A stretch of 64,000 bases of DNA from Topomyia yanbarensis (taxonomy: Eukaryota; Arthropoda; Insecta; Diptera; Culicidae). The stretch's first letter is position 1, and every line of letters starts with the position of its first letter. A program made the translations under genes and the position numbers. The stretch covers positions 88,348,370 to 88,412,369 of the forward strand of contig NC_080671.1 in the NCBI RefSeq assembly GCF_030247195.1, written 5' to 3'. Under the pieces are notes generated by a model, which saw only the letters and a list, made by a program, of their open reading frames with translations, was not told the origin of the DNA and did no database searches. Shown here piece by piece: positions 33,243 to 44,322 of this stretch.

Positions 33243-34319
33243 ACGAATTTGTGATTACTTCAGTTATAAATTTTGCATCATGCAAAAACATTTGGAGCAG
33301 CTTATTTATTGAAGACAGAGGTTTGTTTACAAGTATAGACTAAATATCTAAAGTCTGCCAATACGCAAGTCGAATTGCAATGACCCGTTGAATCAATTGG
33401 GCAGACGAATTCTTTATAACGATGCCGGGTCATAAACCGTAGGGCTGAAGGTTATTCCGTCGAGCTACATTAGGCGGAATTGTCATAACGCCAATTGGTC
33501 ATTTGAAGAAAGGGTTCTGGGGCCGATGGACACAAGGACGAATGGACCAAAGAGAGTGATAAAAAGATTGGTTGGAACTGAAAACGAAATTTAAAGAATG
33601 TTCAGTTTTCAATAAAGCGTGTATTTTTGAGACATCTTTTAAAAAGAATAATATTATTTAGCATATTTTCGTCATCTTTCATGCTGCATATTGACTGACG
33701 TTATGGAATAAATAAATAAAAATTAAGTCAACCATTACTTTCGTTCTCGGAGTGAAACTGGCTCAGATGTGTTAAATCTCATGGCGCTCGGCCCATTTAC
33801 CATTCGGCCTAATGACCTATTCGGCCTACTGACTTTCGACCTTATGACCCAATCGGCTTAATGGCTTTCAGCATTACGACTCCTTCGGCCATTAGGGGGG
33901 GGGGGGGGACTAATGGTGTTAAACTAGTTTCATTGGCAATAAATTTCGGGAACCAATCCAGGGAAGCAAAACACTTATTTCGTCGATCCGTACATTCATT
34001 CACATTAAGCCCAGTGACGGGTAAAACATTCGACAAAGCCCTAGATGGGTTACTCTACTAAGTCCAAAACCACCTAGAGCGGTGGTAGACTACAAACTAA
34101 CTCATGATTTTTAGTTCAACATATAAAATCTATTTCTATAAGTCAAAATTAGCACGATTGGCAACACGGACGATGCATGTTGCCGATTCTCATGTCCCAT
34201 AAGTTTATCTCGCCATCCTTAGTGAGATTCTGCCCAGATCGATCGTAGATGGCGAATGATGACAAGCTGAGCAGATGGTCGATAAATGATGCTGTGCCGC
34301 AATCAAATAGTAAGACGAA
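33243..34319. repeat. Minisatellite remnants, G tract and unassigned DNA
   Basis: About 33420-33500 and 33780-33895 hold degenerate CATTCGGCCTAATGACC-type repeats, the inverse of 31233-31475. A pure G run follows at about 33896-33909. The rest shows no coding signal. Confidence 0.6.
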
Positions 34320-35935
34320 TTAGAGCAAATCAAACAAAAAAAAAATAAAAACTAGGTGAAGAAATAGAAAACATGAAAGGACATAAGAGAAAAGGAGAAG
34401 GATATACGTTGGGAAAATTAAGGTGAGGAAAAATAATATAGCAACTGAAACGAAAAAAGGAATAAAGTAGAAAATGAATGAAAATTGAATGAACAAAGAG
34501 AAATTGGTAAGGAGAAAAATTAATAGACAAGAAAAGCAAGTAAAAAAGTTGAAACGAAAACAAAAATTGAGACAAGAGAAAAGTGAAAAATATATAATTC
34601 GGGAAAAACAGAAAAAAAAAACTACATGAGGAAGAGTAGAAGTAGTGCAGAGAATTGATTCCAAAGAACGAAAAGCGAAAAAAAATAAGAAATATTGAAG
34701 AGAAAGAATGTAATAAGGAAGTAGACTTGGGTCTGGGCGTTTAGAGAAATAAAAGTAAAAAGGTGAAATTAAAAAAAAATCAAGACCCTTTAAAACGTAG
34801 TATTCAGTATTACTTCTCGCTGTATGCAGCCAATTACATAAAAAAACCCTAAATATTAGCATAAAAAAGCAATTAAATTCACAAAAGAAGTAAACGGTGC
34901 GAAATTGAAAATCGGAAAAATCTTCCGTTTAGTGAAAGGAAGAAAATATTCTAATAAAAAATATGTAGATAAAGTAAAGTAGAAAAGTAAAAAGAAATAG
35001 AAGAAAGATAAATAATTGAATTAAAATTAAATAAAAAGATGTCGCGAGAAAGTCGCTTAATGCAATAACGGAAATAAGACAAAAAATAAAACGAATAATG
35101 GAACAATATGTGACATAACGAAAGAAAAAAAACCAGATGCAGAATGATAAAATGGAAAAAATGCGAAAAAAAGGATTAGACAATGAAAAAGGGAAATTAT
35201 AAGTAGCGAGGAAAGCACGAACAAAACAAGAAAAAAGAAGGGATAAATGAACAAAATAACATATGGAGAATAATTGTTGATAAGAAAATTGGAAAATAGG
35301 AGAACAGTGAACGGCACCAAAAAGGTGATCGAGAAAAATACAGAATATAAGGAAGACGAAAAAGAAAAATTAAGAATAGAGTAAAAACAGGAAAATTAGA
35401 AACCAAGTATACAAACGGATAAAAAAGAAAGGAACAGAAAAGAGAAATAAAAAGGCATTAGAAAAAGCATGGATTGCTACAAACTGTAGTATAATAATTA
35501 TTAAAAAAATATAATAGAGAATAAAAAGCAAAAAAAGTTAAAAAGTAGGAATTGAAACAGAAACGGAAGATGGTAAAAAGAATAAAAAAGTAAAGACAAA
35601 CTGAAAAGAAAGGAAATAAAAACGAGGTAGAATCTTAAATCGAACAGGGATTAAGCAGAAAACTGAGAAAAATGAAGAGCAAAAAAAAACAAGAAAATAC
35701 AGGAAATATCAAAGATAATAAAAACGTTGAATTTGAAAAAATAAGGAATAAAAAGGTAGAATAAAAAAATAAAGAAAAAGTAAGAATTAAGTTCAAAAAT
35801 GAAAAGAAAAACAAAAAAAGAAAGGAAAAATGAGCAGAAATAAAAATATTGTGAATAGAAAAAAAATACTGATAAAATTTAAAAAATGGAATTATAAGAA
35901 AAGAAAAAGGATAAATGAAAGTATTATCCACACTT
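34320..35935. repeat. 1.6-kb A-rich low-complexity block
   Basis: This is the longest A-rich block: mainly A with G, little T and very little C on the plus strand (GAAAAA, AAAGTAG, GGAAAT words). The minus strand is F/L/S-rich over frames up to 180 codons, which is expected from composition and is not coding evidence. Confidence 0.88.
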
Positions 35936-36095
35936 AAAGCAAGGCTTGAGTGTCCGGATATAGAAGTAAATGTTTGTATCGCATCGTCTTCTACGAAAGA
36001 TCAAAGGAGTTGTCATTATTTCTTAATCATAAAACTGCCACCGAGACTTGAAACTTAAATAATTAGCAAATATCTAGGTTCTGTTATCTACATAA

Positions 36096-36349
36096 GGGAC
36101 CATCCATAAATTACGTAACGCATTTAGGGGGGGGGGGGTACGACAAGTTGTGACAAGTTGTGACATAGGGAGGAGGGGGTGGTAACTAGATCGTTACGTA
36201 ACATGTTTTCTTCGAAGAAAAAAAATTTCCTGGAATTTGTTACGTAACAGGGGAGGGGGGAATGGAGAAATTTGTGACAATTTGTTACATAGGGGGAGGG
36301 GGAGTCAATTTTAGGCAATTTTTGCGTTACGTAATTTATGAATGGTCCC
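36096..36349. mobile_element. MITE with TAA target duplication
   Basis: The terminal inverted repeats are GGGACCATCCATAAATTACG and, from the right end, GGGACCATTCATAAATTACG, nearly perfect over more than 25 bases. They are flanked by TAA at 36093-36095 and 36350-36352. A 3-bp TWA duplication points to a PIF/Harbinger-type transposase. The interior has a G-rich run, repeated TGTGACAA words and two TTACGTAAC sites. Non-coding, 254 bp. Confidence 0.88.
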
Positions 36350-36352
36350 TAA

Positions 36353-37162
36353 TTCTGTAAGCTATACAGTTGGCCTGGCTACTTTTATCAATAATCACTA
36401 GAAGAACAATTTTAATTTTAAAATAAAATTGAATTTGAGGAAGCCGACAAAATGTTGGCAATATTTTCCTTCGGATTACCAGTATCTGGAAACTTTTGAT
36501 TGTACCGTGAACGGCGGGCGGCATTAGAATTTAGATAAAGTGGCAGATTGTTCCGTCGCTATTAGTTTCCGCAATTTTTTATGTGTGCGTATTAAAGGCG
36601 CTTGGAGTGAAGTTTTATGGAGCAAAGTGATACAGGGGTGATATTCTTGTCAACACCCAACTGGCCACATAGTTCCGATGAAAAATGGATGCTCATTTTG
36701 ATACCCGCTACTAAGTCTATTTCGATCGATTGGGCGTCAATTGCTGGAAAATAGGAAGGTTGAAATTTTAAAACGATTCCCAGGACGCGTCCTTCTGTGA
36801 AACAGGATGGCTGTTTGGATTGGATCATGGGAGCAACGATACAAAAGAATTGGATATCCCGATACCAGGATCAAGAAGATCAATAGTTTTCCTACAGGAT
36901 CTAGTGGGATAGCATAGAGGTGTGGTTCGTGTTGGTTTTCGGCGTCTAGAGGTTGGTTAGCAATTGAGGACAAAAGATAAGTATTGTTACCCTAATTTTA
37001 AAATATAACTACCTGTATCCGGTACACTTCGCCACACTCATCGGAACAAAGTAGACTGTAATATGTGGTCCTGGTCGCATTGGCGACTTTGGCTGGTTTA
37101 ATTTAATTTTCCATATTGAACGATCGTGAATTTTCTACCAGTACGGAAAAGAATCGATATAC
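36353..37162. other. No gene recognised
   Basis: Unassigned DNA. A 23-base segment (AAATTGAATTTGAGGAAGCC) at about 36424-36446 recurs near 37641-37664, an old duplication. No coding evidence. Confidence 0.45.
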
Positions 37163-37208
37163 TTACCGAACAAATAACAACTCTGCACAGTAGTTATTTG
37201 TTCGGTAA
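37163..37208. repeat. 20-bp hairpin, one mismatch
   Basis: TTACCGAACAAATAACAACT and its reverse complement (one mismatch) surround a 6-nt CTGCAC loop. The loop region CAACTCTGCACAGTAG recurs near 37492-37507 without the arms. It could be a very short foldback element, a hairpin RNA or a site for a DNA-binding protein. Confidence 0.8.
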
Positions 37209-40042
37209 CAAAACATTCAAAACAATGAGAGCGAGTAAAGGCGCTTTAACCTAGGCTTATTAGCCAGGGCAAGGTGAAAATACCTCTGTCCCATCACAAA
37301 GGACCAAAGGAGTGACATTAACCTTCTTAGCCAAGTCACTCCCAACGATTTATAATATCCCCTTCAAACTGAAACGGTCGGTACGGTTGTCCTCGTTTCT
37401 TCCTCTTTTAAGATTCAAAACAATTCGTTAATTGAATTATTCATTAAATGAATAATTTAATTGCCGTCTAATTTTGAAACATCTTCAAACCCAACTCTGC
37501 ACAGTAGGCCGTTTTAATATTTGCGACATATGAAAATATGCTTCAAATATTAATATTGACAAGAAAAACACTACAGAATATCGGCAGTGTTTTCCAGGAT
37601 TCTTTTCAATACTGGCTGTGTAAGGGTTAGAATAGAATAGAAAATTGAATTTGAGGAAGCCGAGAGGTTCTTTGTTCAATTATCATGATCGACAATATGT
37701 TAAGAATTGCATACCTGACCATTTAGACCGCCACAAAAATTGACTGAATTCACCTTACCTTACCTTACCTCACTTATTCTCTGAATGGGTCTGTATGCGA
37801 AAAGGTATGAAAAATTTACAAAGAAATCAGAAAATTCAGAAAAAAATACCGGCATCATCTTATTCGTTCCAAAATATTCAGATCGGCATTGCCGAACATT
37901 GTCAATTGATACGCTACTGTTTACAAAATTTATAAAATTTTAAAGTCACTTTCCCACATATGCTCGAAATATGGCATTTTCGATCAATCAATTGATTTTG
38001 AAAGCTGAGCAACTTTGTCTGGGATCATCGGAATCAAACAATCTGTTCGTACTAAAGTAAACTATGCGGTTTGAAGATTTTAGGCATGAAGATTAACTGT
38101 AGAATTGTTTTGTTGAATTTTGAAGATTATTTCCGATTATACCTACATGTAAATTACCATAGAACTTGTGAGTGAACTAAACTATTGGAATATGCTGCTC
38201 ATTTTGCATAAGTATTATGGCATCAATAACCATTCGAATGAATGATGTTCATTAAATACTTATTACATTTGTAATATTTGAATGGTGTGAATATTTACAA
38301 AATGTATTATCTTTAAGGCACTTTCGATATCGTATATAATAATACCATAGATTTCGATAGTTGTTATGTTCTTCTAATCGGGCTTACGTTTCTCGTTTCC
38401 AACTGACATGTATCGACCAGTGTGCAACCAAGTGTGAACGGAATTTTTGTTTGGTTTTCTAGAAAGCTTTCTTGTGGATTTGAGCTTGAGACAGGATGAC
38501 AGCTTCCTGTTTGACATGTTGTCTAAAATACTAACATTTACCAATATATGCTAGGAATTTACTTCTAACGGTTGTTTGGACATGTTCAGGTACAATTTCC
38601 GATTCATTGGAAGACCCTTGAAAATAGTTTTGCTGTCATTCTGTTCTGTAACCACTGCCTTCTCTACAAATATCTGGTAAGGTAAAGGATCGATACAAAA
38701 TCTCCCGCCTCCTGCACCGCGGGAGACAAAAATAAGGGTCGCAACAAACGCATACCATCCTCAATAATGGTTTGTCAATAAAATCAGCATAAATATTGAT
38801 ATCGTCGTACGAGGATTTACATGCAAAAAAAGCTTCCTGTTTCTGCTGCTGTTTTCACTTTCATTGCAGAAGCCGACTTTAGTCGTCCGTGCGCTATCGT
38901 GATCCATTTCCATTGCTATACAGCCTCGATGAATATTTTGGAATAGGAACATGTCGATGCAAATCGTCATTTAAAATTCATATCCTGGATACTACGATTC
39001 CGTTGTGGAATTTTTGCATCTTCTACTTCGGAAGACATCGCTGCAGATTTCTAATATGAAGCACGATTATGGGCGTAATACAACGATCCAACTCACACCA
39101 AGGATTCGTACTGGTCGGGACCCCTACAGGGCTTATTAGATCAGTGCTTCCCCCCGGGTAGCACAAAACCAGGACTAAAAATCGATTTCGACGGGATGGT
39201 ACAAGCCGCCACTGTACGAACGATTCGCGACGATGTTGGAAAACACTGCAAGCTATATTTTCCACTTTATAGCCTGATGTACATATAGCGACAGAAGGGA
39301 ATCGGCGTGGCTGCGGAAGCTTGCCGGCCGGAGCAGGCAGCCGCATTACAAAAGGATTTCACGTGTATGTAAATTCATGATATTTCACTCGACTGATTCA
39401 ACATGTTTCGCTGTCGCATGCCGCGTCGGCTGTAGAGTCAATATCGAAGTTGGTAGGTTTATAGGATGGTAATCAGATTGGAGGCTGAACCCCCACCCCT
39501 CCCCCATGAGAGAGTGAAGCCTTTTGTACTGATATTATAGAAACAGAAGCTGAATGAGTGAAGTGATGTGATACCCCATGCGACATGGATGCGGTATCGA
39601 GAATTTTTGTTGTTTTTTTTTTTAAAAAAATCGCAAATGTGGCGTAAGTGTTATATCGGCTATGACCAGGACTATTTGGAAGGAATGTTAGTAAAGCCCA
39701 CGAACATCCCTTCAAGAGTGTGAGAGAAGGAGTGGCTGTGATTAATGTCTAAATCAAATCAAAGCAAAAGGGCAATCTCAATCCAGGATAGCCGATTGGC
39801 GAAATTATCAGATTCCTGGAGATATTTTTTACATTTTTCGATTGAAAGCTTAGGCAGGGCTTAATGAAGCGGGGAATCCTTTGTGAATTCACAATATGTG
39901 AGATACGAAAACGGATATCAACGAGCATTCGTCAAAACTTGTGCATGCCATTTGTACGATGTTACAGTGATTTCATACCTCTCAAGTTTCCTAGAATAGG
40001 ATGTGGGTTTCGTCAAATGTACCACAAAATTTTTTTGAAAAA
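37209..40042. other. No gene recognised
   Basis: Unassigned DNA with a short (CCTTA)n run at about 37751-37770 and a CT/AT mixture. Several open frames of 60-110 codons occur, but none has a domain or a coding-like neighbourhood. Confidence 0.45.
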
Positions 40043-40200
40043 GCATTTTTTTTTATTTTTAAACATAGAGGAGTCATTCACCTCTTTTCGGAGTAGAAAA
40101 ATCTCTTTAGAAAAATTTTGTACCCTATATATAGAATCGAACCCAAGTGAGTTGCGTACAAGGCAATCGATTTACCAAACACACTATGCCCGTCTCCTTT
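40043..40200 (-). mobile_element. tRNA-derived SINE, copy 3
   Basis: The minus strand reads GGGCATAGTGTGTTTGGTAA, ATCGATTGCCTTGTACGC, B-box GGGTTCGATTC near 40134-40144, TTTTTCTAAAGAGATTTTTC and an A-rich tail with AAAATAAAAAAAAA. It is the same family as the copies at 31.1, 33.1 and 53.5 kb. Confidence 0.78.
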
Positions 40201-41129
40201 TGCAAAAGGTTGTATACACTCAAAATCTCGATTTATTGCAAAAAACGTGGTATTAGGTCCTTTAGAACTAACCATTTAAGCTACGTTCCACAGTGTTTTA
40301 AAACGTCGTTTTCGTGCTCAAAATTAATAGTGTCTAAACAGTTAACGAGTTTTTTGGCAGAGGTTTGCGATGAACGCTCTCCAAACTGAACCGTTCAACT
40401 GAAATCAAAAAAGTAAAAATATTATTGAAGAAAAATGTATTGTGGTGTACTTGAACGGATCGGTTTTCCAATAAAAAAATTTTTTCCTGCAAAAAAATCG
40501 TGTTAACCAAAAAATTGAGCTTTGTGGTGCTCAAAATTTTAAACAAAAATTCATGGTAAAGAATCCAAAATTTCTGGATGAAAAAGAAACCGTTCAAATA
40601 CACGAGAATGTCAATACAAGCAATTAAAAAAAATTATGAACATCGGATGAATTATTTTTGCGATGTCACGTTCACCGCAACGGTACTTTTCAAACAACTT
40701 AGTTCCGAGATAATTGCGTTTAAAGTTTTGTGTTAACTTCATACGCGGAAGAACCAGCGCGCTGCGAACGACTGTAGTTTGAAATCTAGTGCTCCGATCT
40801 GGATGAAATTTCGATATTCAATTAATTTTTTTTCGATTTTTTGAGTTCCAACTTTGTATATAACCCCTTAAACTCGTTTTTCTCGACATCAATATTTTGT
40901 CACTTAGTCCGGTCTGACTTAACACCGACCAAATGAAAGGCATGAATTTAATTCTGATCCGACATCCAGTTCCGGAGTCACTCGTTAGCCTAACCGAAGC
41001 CATTTTTTTAAAGTTATTAGGGAATTTTGGATTTTAACAGAGGTGTATGGCAGGGGTTTACTTCCCCACATATCTCACAACCATCCCCCATCTCCAACCA
41101 GCCAGGTGCCGACAAGATGTAGTTTGGCG
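40201..41129. other. No gene recognised; start resembles the 57.2-kb foldback
   Basis: About 40206-40255 (GGTTGTATACACTCAAAATC, TCGATTTATTGCAAAAAACG) matches the outer part of the inverted repeat at 57.2-58.2 kb, so a partial copy begins here. The rest is AT-rich with no coding region. Confidence 0.5.
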
Positions 41130-41465
41130 ATTCCGGTCAAACAGGGTGTCCGGTTCGCTGGTGCCCCGGCAACCCGCAATTGGTAGTGTCTCTTCTCGAT
41201 CTACTCAGTCTAGTCCCCAGCGGTGAATTTAGCTTACGCCGATGGAAAGTTTCCCGGAGAAAGAAGTTCTCCCGATACCGATTCATCTTTGGTTTTCGCT
41301 GTACTTTTATCAGCAGGGTGGCGTGGTGGGCCGGCGATTCCGGATGGAGTGTGGCGTCTGGTTCACTGGCGCCCCGATGACCCATACCCGGGGCTCTGTC
41401 GCAATCTACTCGACTAGTCCCCGGTGGTGGATCTAGCCTACTATGATGGAGAGTTTCCCGGCTGT
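41130..41465 (+). repeat. Tandem duplication, period about 204 bp
   Basis: Two diverged units: GGCGATTCCGG, a GTGTCCGGTTCGCTGGTGCC-like block, TCTAGTCCCC, and GATGGAAAGTTTCCCGG (41130-41262), repeated as GGCGATTCCGG, GCGTCTGGTTCACTGGCGCC, CTAGTCCCC and GATGGAGAGTTTCCCGG (41334-41461). GC-rich relative to its surroundings. It may be LINE 5'-leader monomers, but no adjacent ORF supports that. Confidence 0.7.
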
Positions 41466-41619
41466 GATTGCGCTCCCAAGGCGGTCATGATCTGCATCCC
41501 CACTCTGTTGACCGTATTCTACGTGTCGCTTGTCATTTTGTTGACTACATTATCCGGATTGATGTCCGTTCCTCCCGTTTCAAACATCGCCCTGTGAGTC
41601 GATTCGAGCCTCGGACATT

Positions 41620-41830
41620 TGAAGTATGTGTATGTGTTAAGCAATATCACTCATTTTTCCCAGAGGTGGCTGGGCCGATTTGAACAACATTAGGTTCAAA
41701 TGAAAGCTCTAATATCGTCGCTTTTGAATTTCACGTGAATCGGATTTATGGTTCCGGAGTTACGGATTGAAGAGTACTGTCACCAGCTATTGAATCATAG
41801 TTAGAATAAATGAGAAAGGTACGTTTGCAT
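41620..41830 (+). repeat. Partial ACAC-family repeat without its core
   Basis: GGTTCAAATGAAAGCTCTAA, GGTTCCGGAGTTACGGATTG, and AGAATAAATGAGAAAGG resemble the outer parts of the ACAC-core repeat (CCTTTCATTTGAA, CCGTAACTCCGGAACC, ATGAGAAAGG). The ACAC core and CCTCCGGGCC are absent. Confidence 0.45.
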
Positions 41831-41924
41831 CGCTAAGTGGATTAGAACAGAATTTCTTTATCCCAGCTTCTCTAGCTTTTTTTCTTTTACAATGTCTTTT
41901 TGTTTTTTTCTTCTACACTATGTT

Positions 41925-43925
41925 TTTTTACGCGGCTTTTTGCATGGTTTTTACACGGTTTTTCGAAAAAGGCAGGCAAAAGACGATTTCTCAACAAGTT
42001 TTTTCTCACGGATTATGCATTTACCACGGTTTTAGCAAAAGTCCTTTTGAAGGCTTTTTAGACTTAGAAGATTTTTGATCAAGTTTTTTTGCCACAGATT
42101 TTGCAACTAAAACGGTTTCTGCTTTTATTCCAAAACATTTTGAATCCAAAGATTTTTGGAAAGTGGAAAAGGCGGATCCCGAAGATTCCTTCTGGCCCAC
42201 ACCTCAAAAATCTGGTTGCTTTTGGAACAGTATTAACGAGTAGACACCAAATGTCTATGTCTGAGGCCATTTTAAAAGCCAATCTGACAACTTCCGGTTC
42301 AATGGAACTCTCTAAAACCCCATCAACATAGGTTTTTTGGAAGATGGCCACTTCGGTTTAGTAAAATTTTCAATTACCAAAACTATGTGTGAATTTTTGA
42401 AATAGCGTTGTTTTAATCCAAGATGGTGACTTCTAGTTTAGTGGGCATCTCATTCATCTTAATAATACAGCCAAGACCCGATTTTATTATTTCAGCTTTT
42501 TGATTCAATTTTGAGCCTCGCAAAAAATGAGCTCTAACAAACGAACCATTTCAAATTCGAGTAAATCCATTCATGAGCACATTTTTCTTATCTTATAAGT
42601 GCAAAATACACAAAAATAAATGTATCTTTTTGTTTAACACTGGATACTTATTCTAAATAATCAGAACCATCTTTGGCGTTAAAATGACGTCAGAGACCTC
42701 TGGCAACTGAATATTTGTCAATCAAGTTCCAAAACACTTCACGTTGACTGAGTGATACAGAATATCGCTAAGCCGATAGTCGCCATTCTGTATTTCAAAA
42801 TGGCCTCAGACATTGATCTCTATCATGTGCTCATTAAGTCCGCTCTGAAAATATGCATACTAATTTGAACAATAGATAGAAAATTCCGTTAGATCGGGAG
42901 TCGCCATCGTGGTATTCCAAATGGCCTCAGATATCGACAGGCTTGTTATTTGCTCACACAATGTGCCACAAAGAGCGAAATACACCGATGAAAAATAGAG
43001 CAGCACAAAAACAATGCGATGTGCAGAACGACCGCACAAAGAGAAACTTGAAAACGAAAAAGAGAGTGATCTGTGCACCAAGAGCTGCACAATTTCGTTC
43101 AACGAGTCACCTTGAAGAACCACTTTTTTGTGTCTCCCCTCACTGGCAAGCAGGTAGGAAGGCGAATAAAACTACAATTCGGATAAAGTTTGATCGGAAG
43201 AACGTTCTTAAAATGTTTTTGGTTGCCTTCTGTTTTTGGTTGTTTATGTGCGCGTGGGACCAAGATTAACACTAAAGAGCCTTTTTATTTCTATTTGGGG
43301 TGTGCAGCCGTGGATTAGAATGCACGTATGGGAGCAACACACATCGGAGTGAAGAGGTTTATTGTGAAAGAGAAGAGTGGTGGTACGCATGAAAAGTGCA
43401 AAAAGCGGTTTTTATTCTTCCCTTCATTTGCTATGAGGTGCATTACATCCCTGGACATCGATATTTGGCGTCTACTTGTAAAGCCCGTTGCAAAAATATC
43501 CATATTGCTGGGTTTCGGAAAGTTCCACTGGACCGGACGTCGCCATCTTGGTTTTCAAAATGGCCTCAGACATCGATGTTTGGCGTCTACTCGACAATAC
43601 TGTTCCGAAAACCGTATTGTTGAAGTGCGGGCCAAATGGAAATCTCAAGATCCAACGTTTCCACTTCTTCAAAAACCTTCTAAGGAATTAGAATAAAAGC
43701 AGAAACCGTGCTACTTGCATAATCCGTGCAAAAAAAAAACTTGTTCAAAAATCCTCTAAATCTTTTTCCTTCAAAAGGACTTAGAACATTTTTGAAAAAA
43801 CTCCGAAATCACCGCTTTTCCTAATATCTTCTAAGTCTTTTGCATTGAATGGAATTTTTGCACGGTTTTCGTAATAAGCGCGGTTTTTTTCAAACGGTTC
43901 GTATCCCTCGTGTAAAAAAACCTTG
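41925..43925. repeat. Two-kb foldback with long diverged inverted arms
   Basis: The left side (about 41925-42360) and right side (about 43480-43925) are inverted relatives. They share ACGCGG/CCGCGC ends, an AAGTCCTTTTGAAGG / CCTTCAAAAGGACTT block, GGTTTCTGCTTTTATTC / GAATAAAAGCAGAAACC, GGAACAGTATTAACGAGTAG versus CTACTCGACAATACTGTTCC, and TGAGGCCATTTT / AAAATGGCCTCA. The centre repeats the GTCGCCATC-TGG / AAATGGCCTCAGA-ATCGA motif several times. The frames are short and mirrored, so no gene is called. Confidence 0.75.
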
Positions 43926-44190
43926 GTGTATTTGTTTTCCTTATGCTCATTGTCGTTATTATTTTCATATTTCTTCCTCTAGTTTGTTTTTTTTAATTGT
44001 TTCATTTTTTCCTTTCACTCGATTCCCATTTTCTTTTTAATTTTCATTCGTTCTTTTTTAATTTGTGTTTTTATTTTTTCTTCTTTTGTGTTAAAATTTA
44101 TTCCTTCTTTTCTTATTTCACTCAATGTATCCTTCTTTCTTTTTGCTGCTTTTCTAATTTTTTCGTTTTTTCCCTTTTTATTAATTTTTG
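43926..44190. repeat. T-rich low-complexity block
   Basis: T-rich text with C and few G (TTTTTC, TTCTTTT words), the complement-like counterpart of the A-rich blocks. With 45970-46170 it appears to be one block split by the LINE. Confidence 0.75.
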
Positions 44191-44191
44191 T

Positions 44192-44274
<83 letters not shown>

Positions 44275-44322
44275 TCACGCACATCAACAGGCCGTACTCG
44301 GCCCCAATGATGGAAACTTAAA

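Noticed and set aside
34320..34862. 180-codon minus-strand frame resembling a membrane protein
   Set aside because: Same compositional artefact in the longest A-rich block; overlapping frames in other phases look equally hydrophobic.
37751..37770. (CCTTA)n run resembling insect telomeric CCTAA
   Set aside because: The unit is CCTTA, not CCTAA, and only about four copies long.
39023..39346. 107-codon minus frame
   Set aside because: No domain, no splice or promoter support, and competing frames.
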